Notes: generated from the letters alone by a model not told the origin. Positions 1-7,912 are shown, numbered from the stretch's first letter. The stretch: 24,563 nt of DNA from DATKMG01 sp041476565 (GCA_041476565.1 JBGOTQ010000065.1:1-24563), one strand, 5' to 3'. Numbers and translations: made by a program.

Positions 1-98
1 ACCTGACGGCCCGGGTCATAAACACGGGTAAGCAGTACCACTACCAGGAGGGGGACCGCGAAGATTCGGGAAAGAGTCAGGATGTTGGGAAGATTCAT
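1..98 (-). CDS. pgsA: CDP-diacylglycerol-glycerol-3-phosphate phosphatidyltransferase, N-terminal fragment
   Basis: Only the first 32 codons lie in the window; the gene continues past the left edge. The start ATG is the complement of 96-98 and the peptide begins MNLPNILTLSRIFAVPLL, the typical opening of PgsA-type CDP-alcohol phosphatidyltransferases (N-terminal NxPNxLTxxR, then the first membrane helix). These integral membrane enzymes make phosphatidylglycerophosphate from CDP-diacylglycerol and glycerol-3-phosphate. The catalytic DG...DG...G...D motif lies outside the window, so the call rests on the N-terminus alone. The start is 43 bases beyond the stop of the nucleotide-sugar dehydrogenase on the same strand, so the two are probably co-transcribed. 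No clear Shine-Dalgarno sequence is visible. A related CDP-alcohol transferase cannot be excluded. Confidence 0.75.
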   Translation of the reverse strand, partial: MNLPNILTLSRIFAVPLLVVVLLTRVYDPGRQ

Positions 99-141
99 GC
101 CAAAAGTCTGTCCGCTTTCAACTCAAATTGCAACTGGAACA

Positions 142-1437
142 TCAGAGTTTGATGATCTTGGGGCTCTTGATGCCTTTGGTGGCATTTCGCGTATCCAGAA
201 CCACTGGAGACAGTTCCACAATCCTTTGATAATCCAATTGGCTGTGATTGGTCACAATCACGGTGCAGTCGGTCCTCCGCAAGGCCAACTCCAGATCGCT
301 CGACAGGAGTGTGGCACTGTCGAGCCGAATCTCCGCCACAAAAGGATCGTGGTACGTCACTTTCGCCCCACGCTTCTGAAGCAACTGAATGACGTCCAGA
401 GCCGGAGATTCGCGCAAGTCATCGATGTCTTTCTTGTAACTGACGCCGACAACCAGAATCCTGGAATCCTTGACTGACTTACTGAAGTCATTCAAGGCGT
501 CGTTTACCTTGTCGACGACATAACGGGGCATGTCCGCATTGATCTCGCTGGCCAGTTCAATGAACCGAGCCCGGTAGTTGAGTGTCTTCAGCTTCCAGGA
601 AAGATACAACGGGTCAATGGGAATGCAATGTCCTCCCAAGCCGGGACCGGGCTGGAAAGGCATAAATCCAAACGGTTTGGTCCCGGCTGCATCGATGACT
701 TCCCAGACATCGACACCCAGGCGGTCACACATTAGTGCCACCTCGTTGACTAATCCGATGTTGACACTCCTGAAAGTGTTCTCCAGTAACTTGACCATTT
801 CCGCAGCCTGACAGGAGGAAACCTGGACAATTTTTAGAATGAAGTGACGATACAGGTGGGAGGCTACCTCCAGGCATTGGGGTGTAACTCCGCCAATTAC
901 TTTGGGCGTGTTATGAGTTTGATAAACGGGATTGCCTGGATCCACCCGTTCGGGAGAAAAGGCAAGAAAGAAGTCCTTACCAACCTGCAAGCCGGCCTCC
1001 TGCAATCGCGGGAGTATGAGCTCTTCGGTCGTACCTGGGTAGGTAGTGCTCTCGAGCACTACCAACTGCCCGGGTCTCTGATTTTCCGCGATACGCTCCA
1101 CAGCAGCCATCACCATAGAGAGATCCGGATCTTTAGTTTTTCCTAACGGAGTGGGCACACAGATGATGATGACATCAAGATCCCGGATTACGTTGAATTC
1201 CGTAGTGGCTTTGAGCCGGCCTGATCGAATCTGTCCAGCAAGCTCCTCGGATGTGACATCCCCAATGTAGGATACTCCCTGATTGAGTTGCTCCACCTTG
1301 GGAATGGAGATGTCAATACCTGAGACAAAGATATTTGCTTTGGCAATTTCCATAGCCAGAGGCAACCCCACATATCCCATGCCGATCACTCCGGCTTTGA
1401 CAGCCTTGGAATCAATCTTCTCCAGAAGTTCATTCAT
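142..1437 (-). CDS. UDP-N-acetyl-D-glucosamine/mannosamine 6-dehydrogenase family
   Basis: A 431-residue NAD-dependent nucleotide-sugar dehydrogenase of the WbpA/WecC family, a normal length. An N-terminal Rossmann loop (GVIGMGYVGLPLA, residues 16-28) binds NAD. A central segment has LLENTFRSVNIGLVNE (about 217-232). The catalytic Cys271 sits in GPGLGGHCIPIDP, followed by the C-terminal UDP-binding domain. The enzyme oxidises C6 of a UDP-HexNAc in two steps to the uronic acid, used for surface polysaccharide. The family is clear, but whether the substrate is GlcNAc or ManNAc cannot be read from the sequence, so no symbol is given. It is transcribed leftward ahead of pgsA, from a promoter candidate at 1572-1599 that leaves a leader of roughly 125 bases. 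No other polysaccharide genes are nearby. Confidence 0.93.
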   Translation of the reverse strand: MNELLEKIDSKAVKAGVIGMGYVGLPLAMEIAKANIFVSGIDISIPKVEQLNQGVSYIGDVTSEELAGQIRSGRLKATTEFNVIRDLDVIIICVPTPLGKTKDPDLSMVMAAVERIAENQRPGQLVVLESTTYPGTTEELILPRLQEAGLQVGKDFFLAFSPERVDPGNPVYQTHNTPKVIGGVTPQCLEVASHLYRHFILKIVQVSSCQAAEMVKLLENTFRSVNIGLVNEVALMCDRLGVDVWEVIDAAGTKPFGFMPFQPGPGLGGHCIPIDPLYLSWKLKTLNYRARFIELASEINADMPRYVVDKVNDALNDFSKSVKDSRILVVGVSYKKDIDDLRESPALDVIQLLQKRGAKVTYHDPFVAEIRLDSATLLSSDLELALRRTDCTVIVTNHSQLDYQRIVELSPVVLDTRNATKGIKSPKIIKL

Positions 1438-1465
1438 GATCCTCGCTCCGATTTTGACTTTGTAT

Positions 1466-1492
1466 GGATATAACCCCTTTTGAGGGATATCC
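1466..1492 (-). other. Hairpin in the leader of the nucleotide-sugar dehydrogenase
   Basis: GGATAT at 1466-1471 pairs with ATATCC at 1487-1492, and an inner CCC/GGG closes a small loop (1474-1476 with 1484-1486) after a two-base AA bulge. The hairpin lies about 30 bases before the start codon, inside the predicted leader. It has no U-tract, so it does not look like an intrinsic terminator. It may be an mRNA structure affecting translation, or chance. Confidence 0.3.
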
Positions 1493-1571
1493 CCATAGAC
1501 CAGGCTGTCGGGCCTGCTGGTTCTGTGTTGAAGAATTGCCGCAAACCCTCTCCTATCCTAAAGGTGGGCGA

Positions 1572-1599
1572 ATTATAGCGCGAAAGAGAGACAAATCAA
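1572..1599 (-). promoter_or_regulatory. Sigma-70-type promoter candidate for the nucleotide-sugar dehydrogenase
   Basis: On the minus strand TTGATT (complement of 1594-1599) is followed after 16 bases by a perfect TATAAT (complement of 1572-1577). Transcription would start near 1565, about 125 bases before the dehydrogenase ATG. The gap between that gene and rqcH is about 165 bases, enough for an independent promoter. The call is by pattern only. Confidence 0.5.
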
Positions 1600-1602
1600 A
1601 CT

Positions 1603-3390
1603 TCAAAGGAGCCCGGGGCGCACCATCACGGACTTGTACTCCTTCAGTTGCATCAGTCCGGGTTTGCCACCCCTGGGCTTGGATACGTACTTTTTCCGAC
1701 TGTAATGGACATCTACCTTAGGCGCATTGCGCGCCTGGCTGAAGTAAGCAGCCAACCGAGCCGCTTCCAGCAAGGATTGCTGAGGGGGAACTCCCAGCTT
1801 TTTCGGGTTCCTCAACACGACGTGAGACCCACTGTAACCGGCAACATGGAACCAAAAGTCGTCGGCTTTGGCGATCCGTTGGGTCAGAGTGTCGTTGTCA
1901 CGGCTGCTCTTTCCAACAAGAATCTCCATCCCTTCGGAAGATACAAAGAGCCTAGCCACCTTGCGCTGAAGAGCTCTGGTGTTCGAAGTGGCAATTCCTT
2001 TCTCGCCAAGGCGAGAAGTGCCTGGCAATTCCAGGGGCTTCTCGTATGGCGGGATCGCTTCCAGGATCTCATCTGCCACGGCCTCCAGTTGCTCGACGGT
2101 CCGAGCTGCAGACACTTGGGCCAGAAAGTTACGCAATTCAGTCAGCTCCATCTCCAACTGTCCGACTTTCTTCAGGACTCGTGGTAGTGCCCGATTAGCC
2201 TTTTGAAACAACAAACTAAAACGGTTAGCATTTTGAATCAGGGAGAGCTTGGGATCCAAGGGAATCTCGATTTCCCGCAGACTCGAATCAAAGAGATCCG
2301 ATGTTTGCAGAGACGACACGCCCGGCGGGGCTTTTTCTTCTTGGGCGTACAAAAGATCGGCATATTTCTTGTAGATTACGTAACCCTGGTACCTGGCCAG
2401 ATCTTCTCGCATGTTATTAAGTAGTCGGCTTTTCTTCTTAAGAGCCTGCTGGATCGATGGAACGCTTGCACGTCGCAGCGCGACAAACCTGTGCTGTTCT
2501 CTCAATTGCACGAAGATGTGTTCACAGGCATCACTCATGGTAGGGAAGGAACGAGATGAGAATTCTCGAAGAGACTGGAACGGGAATGGGGTCACGACCC
2601 ATCTTTCCGCTATGACGGTTCGCTCCTCTGTGTTTCCTTCACCGGCGATTTCAGCCGATTGCGAAGTTACTTTCAGGCCGTAGACCTGTGGGCAATAGGG
2701 ACCATGGTTCACCTGATGAATCATGAACTGAAGTCTCTCCCAGCTTTCCATTCCTGGCTCTGGCCCCGGGAAGAGAATCTCACGCAAAGTGGTTTGACTC
2801 AGACCCAGCGCTGAGGCCAGCGCCGAAGTGGGTCCCGGGATGCCGCAGCCATGGTGAAGCAATACGAGTTGTTCAAACTCCTCTCGTGACATCCGGTCAC
2901 ACTGGACCTCCGATTTGCTCACAGGTGGCTTGTATAAATCCGGGCCCGCGACATAAAGGCCTTTCGGCCTACGCAGCCTGAAAAGCACTTGCTGGGTATG
3001 CTCCACAACCAGTATGTTTGAGCGATTTGACATGAGTTCGAGAACGAGTGTTACTCTTTGCCTCGGTGGAACAGATCGATGATTTTCCAGCTCGAAGAAG
3101 ACCACGCGATCGCCAAATTCCTTCTTGATGCTGATGAATCTTGCTCCAGTCAGGAGTTTCCGGAGAAGTGTCGACTGCTCAGAGGGACATCTTTCAAGGG
3201 CCAAATCGTTGCGAGACAAAAAACAAAGGGGCAAAGAAGGGAAAAGACCGACCACCAAGTCCCCGCTTGAGCGTAGATTCAAGCAGAGGGTGGCCGGCGC
3301 CTCGTTGCATAATTTGACTCTCTGAATCGTCTGACCAACTATGGCAGATTGGAGTTCGCGAACCATCGCCTGCAGAGCCAGATTATCCAT
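1603..3390 (-). CDS. rqcH: RqcH/NFACT ribosome quality control protein (FbpA-like)
   Basis: A 595-residue NFACT-family protein of normal length. The N-terminal NFACT-N domain carries D94-R95 (in FGDRVVFFEL), matching the DR pair needed for alanine tailing in characterised RqcH, and the family signature LVLELMSNRSNILVV. A middle helical section (about 330-440) would form the coiled-coil arms. The C-terminal NFACT-R domain has DFWFHVAGYSGSHVVL and ends in VHYSRKKYVSKPRGGKPG. RqcH binds obstructed 50S subunits carrying peptidyl-tRNA and recruits tRNA-Ala to add C-terminal alanine tails that mark nascent chains for degradation. Older annotations call it fibronectin-binding protein. Its ATG lies inside the end of maf (ATGGATAA, 8-base overlap), which implies translational coupling. 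Confidence 0.93.
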   Translation of the reverse strand: MDNLALQAMVRELQSAIVGQTIQRVKLCNEAPATLCLNLRSSGDLVVGLFPSLPLCFLSRNDLALERCPSEQSTLLRKLLTGARFISIKKEFGDRVVFFELENHRSVPPRQRVTLVLELMSNRSNILVVEHTQQVLFRLRRPKGLYVAGPDLYKPPVSKSEVQCDRMSREEFEQLVLLHHGCGIPGPTSALASALGLSQTTLREILFPGPEPGMESWERLQFMIHQVNHGPYCPQVYGLKVTSQSAEIAGEGNTEERTVIAERWVVTPFPFQSLREFSSRSFPTMSDACEHIFVQLREQHRFVALRRASVPSIQQALKKKSRLLNNMREDLARYQGYVIYKKYADLLYAQEEKAPPGVSSLQTSDLFDSSLREIEIPLDPKLSLIQNANRFSLLFQKANRALPRVLKKVGQLEMELTELRNFLAQVSAARTVEQLEAVADEILEAIPPYEKPLELPGTSRLGEKGIATSNTRALQRKVARLFVSSEGMEILVGKSSRDNDTLTQRIAKADDFWFHVAGYSGSHVVLRNPKKLGVPPQQSLLEAARLAAYFSQARNAPKVDVHYSRKKYVSKPRGGKPGLMQLKEYKSVMVRPGLL

Positions 3391-3964
3391 CGAATCGGAA
3401 CCCCGCCTTCTTCAGCATATGGTAAAGGAGAGATACCGGCAGTCCAACCACGTTGAAATAACAACCCTCAACCCTCTCAACAAATCGAGAAGCAGCTCCC
3501 TGGATAGCATAAGCACCGGCCTTGTCCAAGGGTTCGCCAGTCCTCAAGTAGTCTGTAATTTCCCGTTCGGACACGTGGTTGAACCGGACCGCAGTCCGCG
3601 AACAGTCAACCAGGCTGGTCTGGCCGCGAAAAACGCAGATCCCGGTAAGAACGAAATGAGTCCTCCCACTCAGGCACCGCAACATCCTTCTGGCTTCTTC
3701 AACCGAGTCGGGCTTGCCAAACACCTGGTTCTCAAAGACTACCACTGTGTCCGCTCCGACAACAGTCGAACTCGGCCGAAGGCCTCTACCCTCCCGGGCC
3801 TTGGCAAGGGCCAGCCTCTGCACCATTACCTCGGCACTCTCTCCCCTGAGCCGATGTTCAGAAACCTGGCAAGGCAGGATCTCAAAATCCACTAGAAGCA
3901 ACCTGAGTAACTCCGCGCGCCGGGGAGAAGCAGAAGCGAGAACCAGACTTTCCTTCGTCCGCAT
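3383..3964 (-). CDS. maf: Maf/YhdE-type nucleoside triphosphate pyrophosphatase
   Basis: A 193-residue Maf protein. The start chosen is the ATG at the complement of 3962-3964, because the peptide then opens MRTKESLVLASASPRRAELL as family members do. The frame stays open upstream to 4069, but those 35 extra residues do not resemble Maf and no Shine-Dalgarno favours either start. SxSPRR and GADTVVVFENQVFGKP (substrate and metal site) are intact, as is the following RMLRCLSGRTHFVLTG. Maf enzymes cleave dTTP, UTP or modified NTPs to monophosphates, removing non-canonical nucleotides, and are linked to septum formation. The stop overlaps the rqcH start. Confidence 0.92.
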   Translation of the reverse strand: MRTKESLVLASASPRRAELLRLLLVDFEILPCQVSEHRLRGESAEVMVQRLALAKAREGRGLRPSSTVVGADTVVVFENQVFGKPDSVEEARRMLRCLSGRTHFVLTGICVFRGQTSLVDCSRTAVRFNHVSEREITDYLRTGEPLDKAGAYAIQGAASRFVERVEGCYFNVVGLPVSLLYHMLKKAGFRFDG

Positions 3965-4035
3965 AGGAGAGGCTCGTTTCAACAGGGTAATCCTACGGCC
4001 GACATGAGACCATCGACAATTTGCAAACTTCCAAC

Positions 4036-4044
4036 TGGTATGAT
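4036..4044 (+). promoter_or_regulatory. Extended -10 promoter candidate ahead of the TGA-containing cytochrome gene
   Basis: In the divergent gap between maf and the cytochrome gene, TGGTATGAT (4036-4044) fits an extended -10 element, TGn then TATGAT. No convincing -35 lies 16-18 bases upstream. Transcription would begin near 4051, some 36 bases before the GTG start. Confidence 0.35.
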
Positions 4045-4086
4045 AAAACACAATCGAGAATTTGAGCATGACAACTGAGGACCAAT

Positions 4087-5499
4087 GTGAATTCAGGAAG
4101 AAGTCCCTTGCGGTTCTCCAGGTGGGGCTGGGTTCTTTTAGTGCCGTTTTTTACTCTGTGGGGATTGCTCTTCGAGCAGTCGCGCGCTCAAACGCCTTCC
4201 TTGGTTCCCAAACCGTCGGACGATAGCAATTTTCAATTTAGCATTTACTTCACGGGCAATGTTCGGGGCAACCTCGAACCCTGTGGCTGACCGCACAATC
4301 CTGCGGGCGGTCTGCCTCGCCGGGCATTTGTCTTAAAGGAGAACCGGGTGAAGTTCCTGGAGAAACCTGCACTCCAGGTGGAAATTGGAAACTATCTGCT
4401 TGGAACGGGTAACGATCGGGCTGTGAAAAACAAGTGGCTATGGGAGGGATTGAATAAGTTAGGAATTGATGTTCTGAACGTGGCTGATGACGACATCAGT
4501 GGACTCATGGACTTGGGTGTGGATCTTCAAAAAGACGGACGGTTGATCTCGGCCAACCTGGTTTCCAGCAAAACCGGGCAACCGTTGCTGAACCCCTATC
4601 TGGTGAAAACCGTTCCACTAAAAGAGACAGAGAAGAGGTTCAGGGTGGGCTTCTTGGGACTCTCCTCCCGGGACAGTTTCCTGACGACCGATAGCCGCGG
4701 CTACGTTTGGGCCGACCCACTAGTCAGTGTGACCAAGTGGCTACCGGAACTCAAGGGGAAATGCGATTTTCTCATAGTTCTAGCTTGCATGCCGTCCAAG
4801 GATGCTGTGGAACTGGCGATCAACAATCCAACGATAAATATCATCCTCAACGGCTACAAGCACCAGTTCAGTTCGCCCCTCGCCACTATTAACAAGTCGA
4901 CGCTGGTTTACGCAGAAGATGAAGGCAGGATCCTGGGAGAACTAAGGTTTCTCGTCGAGCCTGGTAAGCAGGTGGATGTCAACCCGATTAACCATTTCCT
5001 GACTTCCACGGTGAACGATGATCCAGAAATGGCGGCCTTCGTGGCCCAAGCACGGGGAGAAATCGCGGCTGCCCAGAATCAACTGGCCAAGGCGGTCGCT
5101 AGTCCCCCCATGTTGCCAAAATCAAATTCGCCTTCCAACTATGTCAGCGCCTCCAATTGTGCGACTTGTCACCAGCTCCAATTCGATGCATGGTCGAGAT
5201 CGAACCATGCTCACGCCATCGAAATTCTCAAAAGGGAACGAAGAGAATTCGATACAGCCTGCGTGGGCTGTCATGTCACAGGCTTCAGGATGCCGGGGGG
5301 CTTTGTTGACCTTCTCGAAACTCCACAGCTAGTCAATGTCCAATGTGAGGTCTGTCACGGTCCGGGCCGGGAACATGGTGTGAGGCCCACGGCGATAAAG
5401 ATGTTGAAGGCAGGCCCCCAGACTTGTCAGGGTTGTCATACGAAGTCGACGAGTCCGGAATTTGAATTTGCTGTCTACTGGGAGAGAATTAAGCATTGA
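4087..5499 (+). CDS. Candidate selenoprotein: UshA-like domain fused to tetraheme cytochrome c, with in-frame TGA
   Basis: One 470-codon frame from GTG 4087 (GAGG at 4077-4080, spacing 6) to TGA 5497-5499, broken only by TGA at 4288-4290 (codon 68). Residues 14-35 form a signal peptide. FTGNVRGNLEPCG, then TGA, then PHNPAGGLPRR matches the motif I recall as EPCGC...GGLxRR, so TGA replaces the second cysteine and gives C66-x-U68. Residues 70-300 resemble a 5'-nucleotidase/UshA-like fold (GIDVLNVADDD, then RVGFLGL). The C-terminus holds four CxxCH heme sites: CATCH 358-362, CVGCH 392-396, CEVCH 420-424 and CQGCH 447-451, like cytochrome C554 proteins. It is predicted periplasmic and a client of Ccm. 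Because the frame is open through the conserved GGLPRR and an SECIS-like hairpin follows, selenocysteine is favoured over a nonsense mutation. Translated without readthrough, it would split into a 67-residue stub and a GTG-started fragment at 4348 lacking a signal peptide. The substrate is unknown. Confidence 0.85.
4288..4323 (+). promoter_or_regulatory. Bacterial SECIS-like element (UGA plus downstream hairpin)
   Basis: UGA at 4288-4290 is followed by a hairpin spanning 4300-4323. C18-G24, G17-C25, G16-C26 and G15-U27 pair next to the loop. After a bulged C28 come C14-G29 and G13-C30, then a U12/C31 mismatch, then C11-G32 and C10-G33 (numbers count bases after UGA). The apical loop is GGUCU at 4309-4313. 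E. coli fdhF, as I recall its sequence, has GGUCU at the same distance, so the bases called G23 and U24 there (counted from U of UGA) are G4310 and U4311 here. A competing hairpin (CCGCA with TGCGG, 4291-4306) is possible. Confidence 0.72.
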
Positions 5500-5927
5500 T
5501 GATCGAACTCTCGGTGTTGCTTTCGAAAGCGCTCCGTCAGATTCCACCCAGTGCAGAACTCCTTGAGAAGGTAGTGCTGGCTGCCTGGAAACCTGCCGTG
5601 GGCGAAGCAGTCTGGAAGAGGACGCATCCCTTTCGACTATTTAACTCAACCCTCATTGTCTCTGTGCCTACCGCCCTGTGGCGGAAGGAATTATGGCATC
5701 TGAGGAAGGAGATTCTGGACAGGCTCAATTCGGTTCTGGGCCAGCGTGCGGTCACAGCCCTGGAGTTCAGAGTGGACCCTGAGTTCGACAAGGATCGGAA
5801 GCCCGTCCCGTCCAACGAGGTTATCCCTGGGCAGGAAACTGTGGAATTGCCGCTGGAAAAAATCGAGGATGCAGAATTAGCCCGGGCTGTGGCGGCGGCA
5901 GCAACAAAATACTTCAACCGCCCATAG
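5499..5927 (+). CDS. dciA: DciA-like DUF721 protein (replicative helicase loader family)
   Basis: A 142-residue DUF721 protein. Family features are the W-x-x-x-VGEAVWKRTHPFRLFNSTLIVSVPTALWRKELWHLRKEILDRLNSVLG core (about residues 29-85), which forms a KH-like fold. DciA is the ancestral loader that delivers DnaB helicase at the origin in bacteria lacking DnaC or DnaI. The ATG at 5499 overlaps the upstream stop as TGATG. A TTG at 5496 in the same frame, 9 bases after GGGAGAG, is an alternative start. The C-terminal 50 residues are less conserved. The overlap implies that translation is coupled to the preceding candidate selenoprotein, an unusual partner for a replication gene. Confidence 0.82.
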   Translation: MIELSVLLSKALRQIPPSAELLEKVVLAAWKPAVGEAVWKRTHPFRLFNSTLIVSVPTALWRKELWHLRKEILDRLNSVLGQRAVTALEFRVDPEFDKDRKPVPSNEVIPGQETVELPLEKIEDAELARAVAAAATKYFNRP

Positions 5928-5941
5928 AGAGAACCCTAAGT

Positions 5942-6244
5942 ATGAAGATCGGCAAGACTGAAGTTGAGTACGTGGCAAATCTCGCCAATTTGGCCATCAC
6001 GGAGGATGAAAAGCAGGTGTTCATCGGGCAGCTGAATTCCATCCTGGAATATGTTGAACAGCTGAACGCTTTAGAAACAGAGGAAGTCGAACCGACAGCC
6101 CAGGTGGTGGCATCGACGGCCCCTTCTTCTCAATTGAGGCCAGATGAGCCTCACAGCACTTTTTCGCAGGAAGAATCGCTCAGTAATGGGCCTGAGACTG
6201 GAGCCGGGCATTTCAAGGTGCCTCAGGTGATTGCAGAGCGGTGA
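5942..6244 (+). CDS. gatC: Aspartyl/glutamyl-tRNA amidotransferase subunit C
   Basis: A 100-residue GatC of normal size. The N-terminus IGKTEVEYVANLANLAITED and QLNSILEYVEQLNALETEEVEP are family signatures, followed by LRPDEP and the C-terminal GHFKVPQVI. GatC is the small scaffold that wraps around GatA and GatB in the amidotransferase converting Glu-tRNA(Gln) and Asp-tRNA(Asn) to the amidated forms. It starts 14 bases after dciA on the same strand. The Shine-Dalgarno is weak (AGAGAGAACC). It is followed by gatA after 142 bases, a longer gap than usual. That gap holds a possible imperfect hairpin but no gene. Confidence 0.93.
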   Translation: MKIGKTEVEYVANLANLAITEDEKQVFIGQLNSILEYVEQLNALETEEVEPTAQVVASTAPSSQLRPDEPHSTFSQEESLSNGPETGAGHFKVPQVIAER

Positions 6245-6386
6245 CGCGGAAGTATTTTTGCCACCTCGGGTTGGTTCAGGCAAAGATAGGAGAGGAGCAG
6301 TTTTCGAACAACCACCAATCCTCTGCCCCCTCCTCGGTCGAGAAGTGGGACCAACAACAATCTCATAGAATTGAAAGCTCTCTGAC

Positions 6387-7832
6387 GTGGATCTCTCAAA
6401 GCTGACCGTTGAAGAAGTGAGGAGACTCATTGATTGTGGTGAGGCCTCTGCAGAGGAAATCTGCAAGGTCCACCTCGATGAGATCACTCGTCGCGATCCG
6501 GAACTTCATGCATATTTGCAGGTCTGCCCGAAACGCGCCCTGGCACAGGCTGCTCAGATCGACCGGCTGAAGCGGGATGGCCGCGCTCTGCCTCCGCTGG
6601 CGGGCGTGCCTATGGCTATCAAAGACAACATAATGATCGAAGGCTTAGGCTGCACCTGTGGCTCGAGAATCCTGGAGAACTTCGTGGCGCTTTACAACGC
6701 CACGGTGATCGAGAGACTGGAGGCAGCCGGAACGGTGTTCCTGGGGAAGGCAAACCTGGATGAGTTTGCAATGGGGTCCTCGACAGAGAATTCAGCCTTC
6801 TCTCCAGTCCGGAACCCGCATGCATTGGACCGTGTTCCCGGCGGCTCCAGTGGCGGGTCAGCGGCCGCTGTGGCCAGCCAGATGGCGGTTGCGTCACTGG
6901 GCTCAGATACTGGCGGTTCCGTCCGCCAGCCGGCTTCACTATGCGGCGTGGTCGGATTGAAGCCAACCTACAGCCGGGTCTCTCGTTATGGCTTGGTGGC
7001 ATATGGGTCCTCTTTAGACCAAATCGGCCCACTGGCCAGGACCGTGAAAGACGTGGCTGCGGTGCTCGGAGTCATCGCCGGAGGAGATCCTCACGATTCG
7101 ACTTGTTCAACAGTCGGGGTCCCGAATTATCTGGAGGGAATCGAAGCTCCCGTAAAAGGCTTGAGAATCGGCATGCCAAAGCAGTATTTTGGCGGGGGGA
7201 TCGATCCTCAAGTCCGGGAGAAAGTCAATTCCGGACTACGCCTGCTCGAATCTCTGGGCTGCAGGCTAGTGGAGGTGGATCTTCCTCATACGGACTATGC
7301 CATTGCCTGTTACTACATCCTAGCCACCGCTGAGGCCAGTTCCAACCTGGCGCGCTACGACGGGGTCCGGTATGGGTTGCGAGTCCCTGGGATTGGTAGT
7401 CTTTCCACCATGTACCGGAAGACGCGAGATGCCGGCTTTGGGGCAGAGGTGAAACGCCGGATCATCCTGGGGACTTTCGTATTGAGTTCGGGCTATTATG
7501 ATGCTTACTACCTGAAGGGCCAGAAAGTCCGGACCTTGATCAAACAGGATTTTGAAAAAGCCTTTGAGCTGGTGGATTTTGTCATCTCTCCCACCTCCCC
7601 AACCCCTGCGTTCCGCCTGGGTGAAAAGAGCAATGATCCGCTAGCCATGTATCTATCTGACATCTTCACTATCACTGCAAATCTCGTCGGGATTCCAGGC
7701 ATTTCCCTACCTTGCGGCAAAACAACTGATGGTTTGCCGGTGGGACTCCAGATTCTTGGCCGACCTTTCGATGAACAATGTATACTCAAACTCTCTTGCG
7801 CGTTTGAACAGGCCGGGGGCTTCGAAGTTTAA
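6387..7832 (+). CDS. gatA: Aspartyl/glutamyl-tRNA amidotransferase subunit A
   Basis: A 481-residue amidase-signature enzyme. The Ser-cisSer-Lys triad is intact: K79 in GVPMAIKDNI, S154 in PGGSSGGSAAAVA, and nucleophile S178 in SDTGGSVRQPAS, matching the numbering I recall for other GatA proteins. It hydrolyses glutamine to ammonia, which is channelled to GatB to amidate the activated aminoacyl-tRNA. The GTG start at 6387 gives MDLSKLTVEEVRRLI, the expected N-terminus. The C-terminus (GIPGISLPCG, then GLPVGLQILG) is complete. gatB is not in the window; the next gene is an unrelated histidine kinase. Confidence 0.96.
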   Translation: MDLSKLTVEEVRRLIDCGEASAEEICKVHLDEITRRDPELHAYLQVCPKRALAQAAQIDRLKRDGRALPPLAGVPMAIKDNIMIEGLGCTCGSRILENFVALYNATVIERLEAAGTVFLGKANLDEFAMGSSTENSAFSPVRNPHALDRVPGGSSGGSAAAVASQMAVASLGSDTGGSVRQPASLCGVVGLKPTYSRVSRYGLVAYGSSLDQIGPLARTVKDVAAVLGVIAGGDPHDSTCSTVGVPNYLEGIEAPVKGLRIGMPKQYFGGGIDPQVREKVNSGLRLLESLGCRLVEVDLPHTDYAIACYYILATAEASSNLARYDGVRYGLRVPGIGSLSTMYRKTRDAGFGAEVKRRIILGTFVLSSGYYDAYYLKGQKVRTLIKQDFEKAFELVDFVISPTSPTPAFRLGEKSNDPLAMYLSDIFTITANLVGIPGISLPCGKTTDGLPVGLQILGRPFDEQCILKLSCAFEQAGGFEV

Positions 7833-7912
7833 GTGGCAGAGTCCAAGAGTTTGGCTACCTATCTTGTTCCCCTCCCTACTGCCTGAACTCCTGTGATATT
7901 GCGGAGACGGCC

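Noticed and set aside
1648..2187. 179-codon plus-strand frame opposite rqcH
   Set aside because: Antisense to conserved NFACT-R coding sequence, with no motif or ribosome site.
3965..4069. N-terminal extension of Maf to 4069
   Set aside because: The additional 35 residues do not match the family start, whereas MRTKESLVLASASPRR does.
4087..4290. Reading the frame before the TGA as a separate 67-residue protein, or the whole locus as a pseudogene
   Set aside because: The frame continues without any other stop for 402 codons and the conserved GGLPRR follows the TGA directly. A decayed gene would usually show more than one lesion. It stays an alternative only if selenocysteine genes are absent.
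4087..5499. TGA read as tryptophan (alternative genetic code)
   Set aside because: Several genes here end in TGA with normal C-termini, such as gatC, the NtrC-like regulator and the transposase, so TGA is a functional stop in this genome.
6245..6386. Possible terminator or riboswitch between gatC and gatA
   Set aside because: The GAGGA/TCCTC plus GCAG/CTGC stem has a four-base bulge, a long loop and no U-tract, and the genes belong to one complex.
6535..6560. TGGCAC followed by GC-rich bases as a sigma-54 promoter
   Set aside because: It lies inside gatA and the -12 element (TTGCA/T at the right spacing) is missing; other TGGCAC hits fail the same way.
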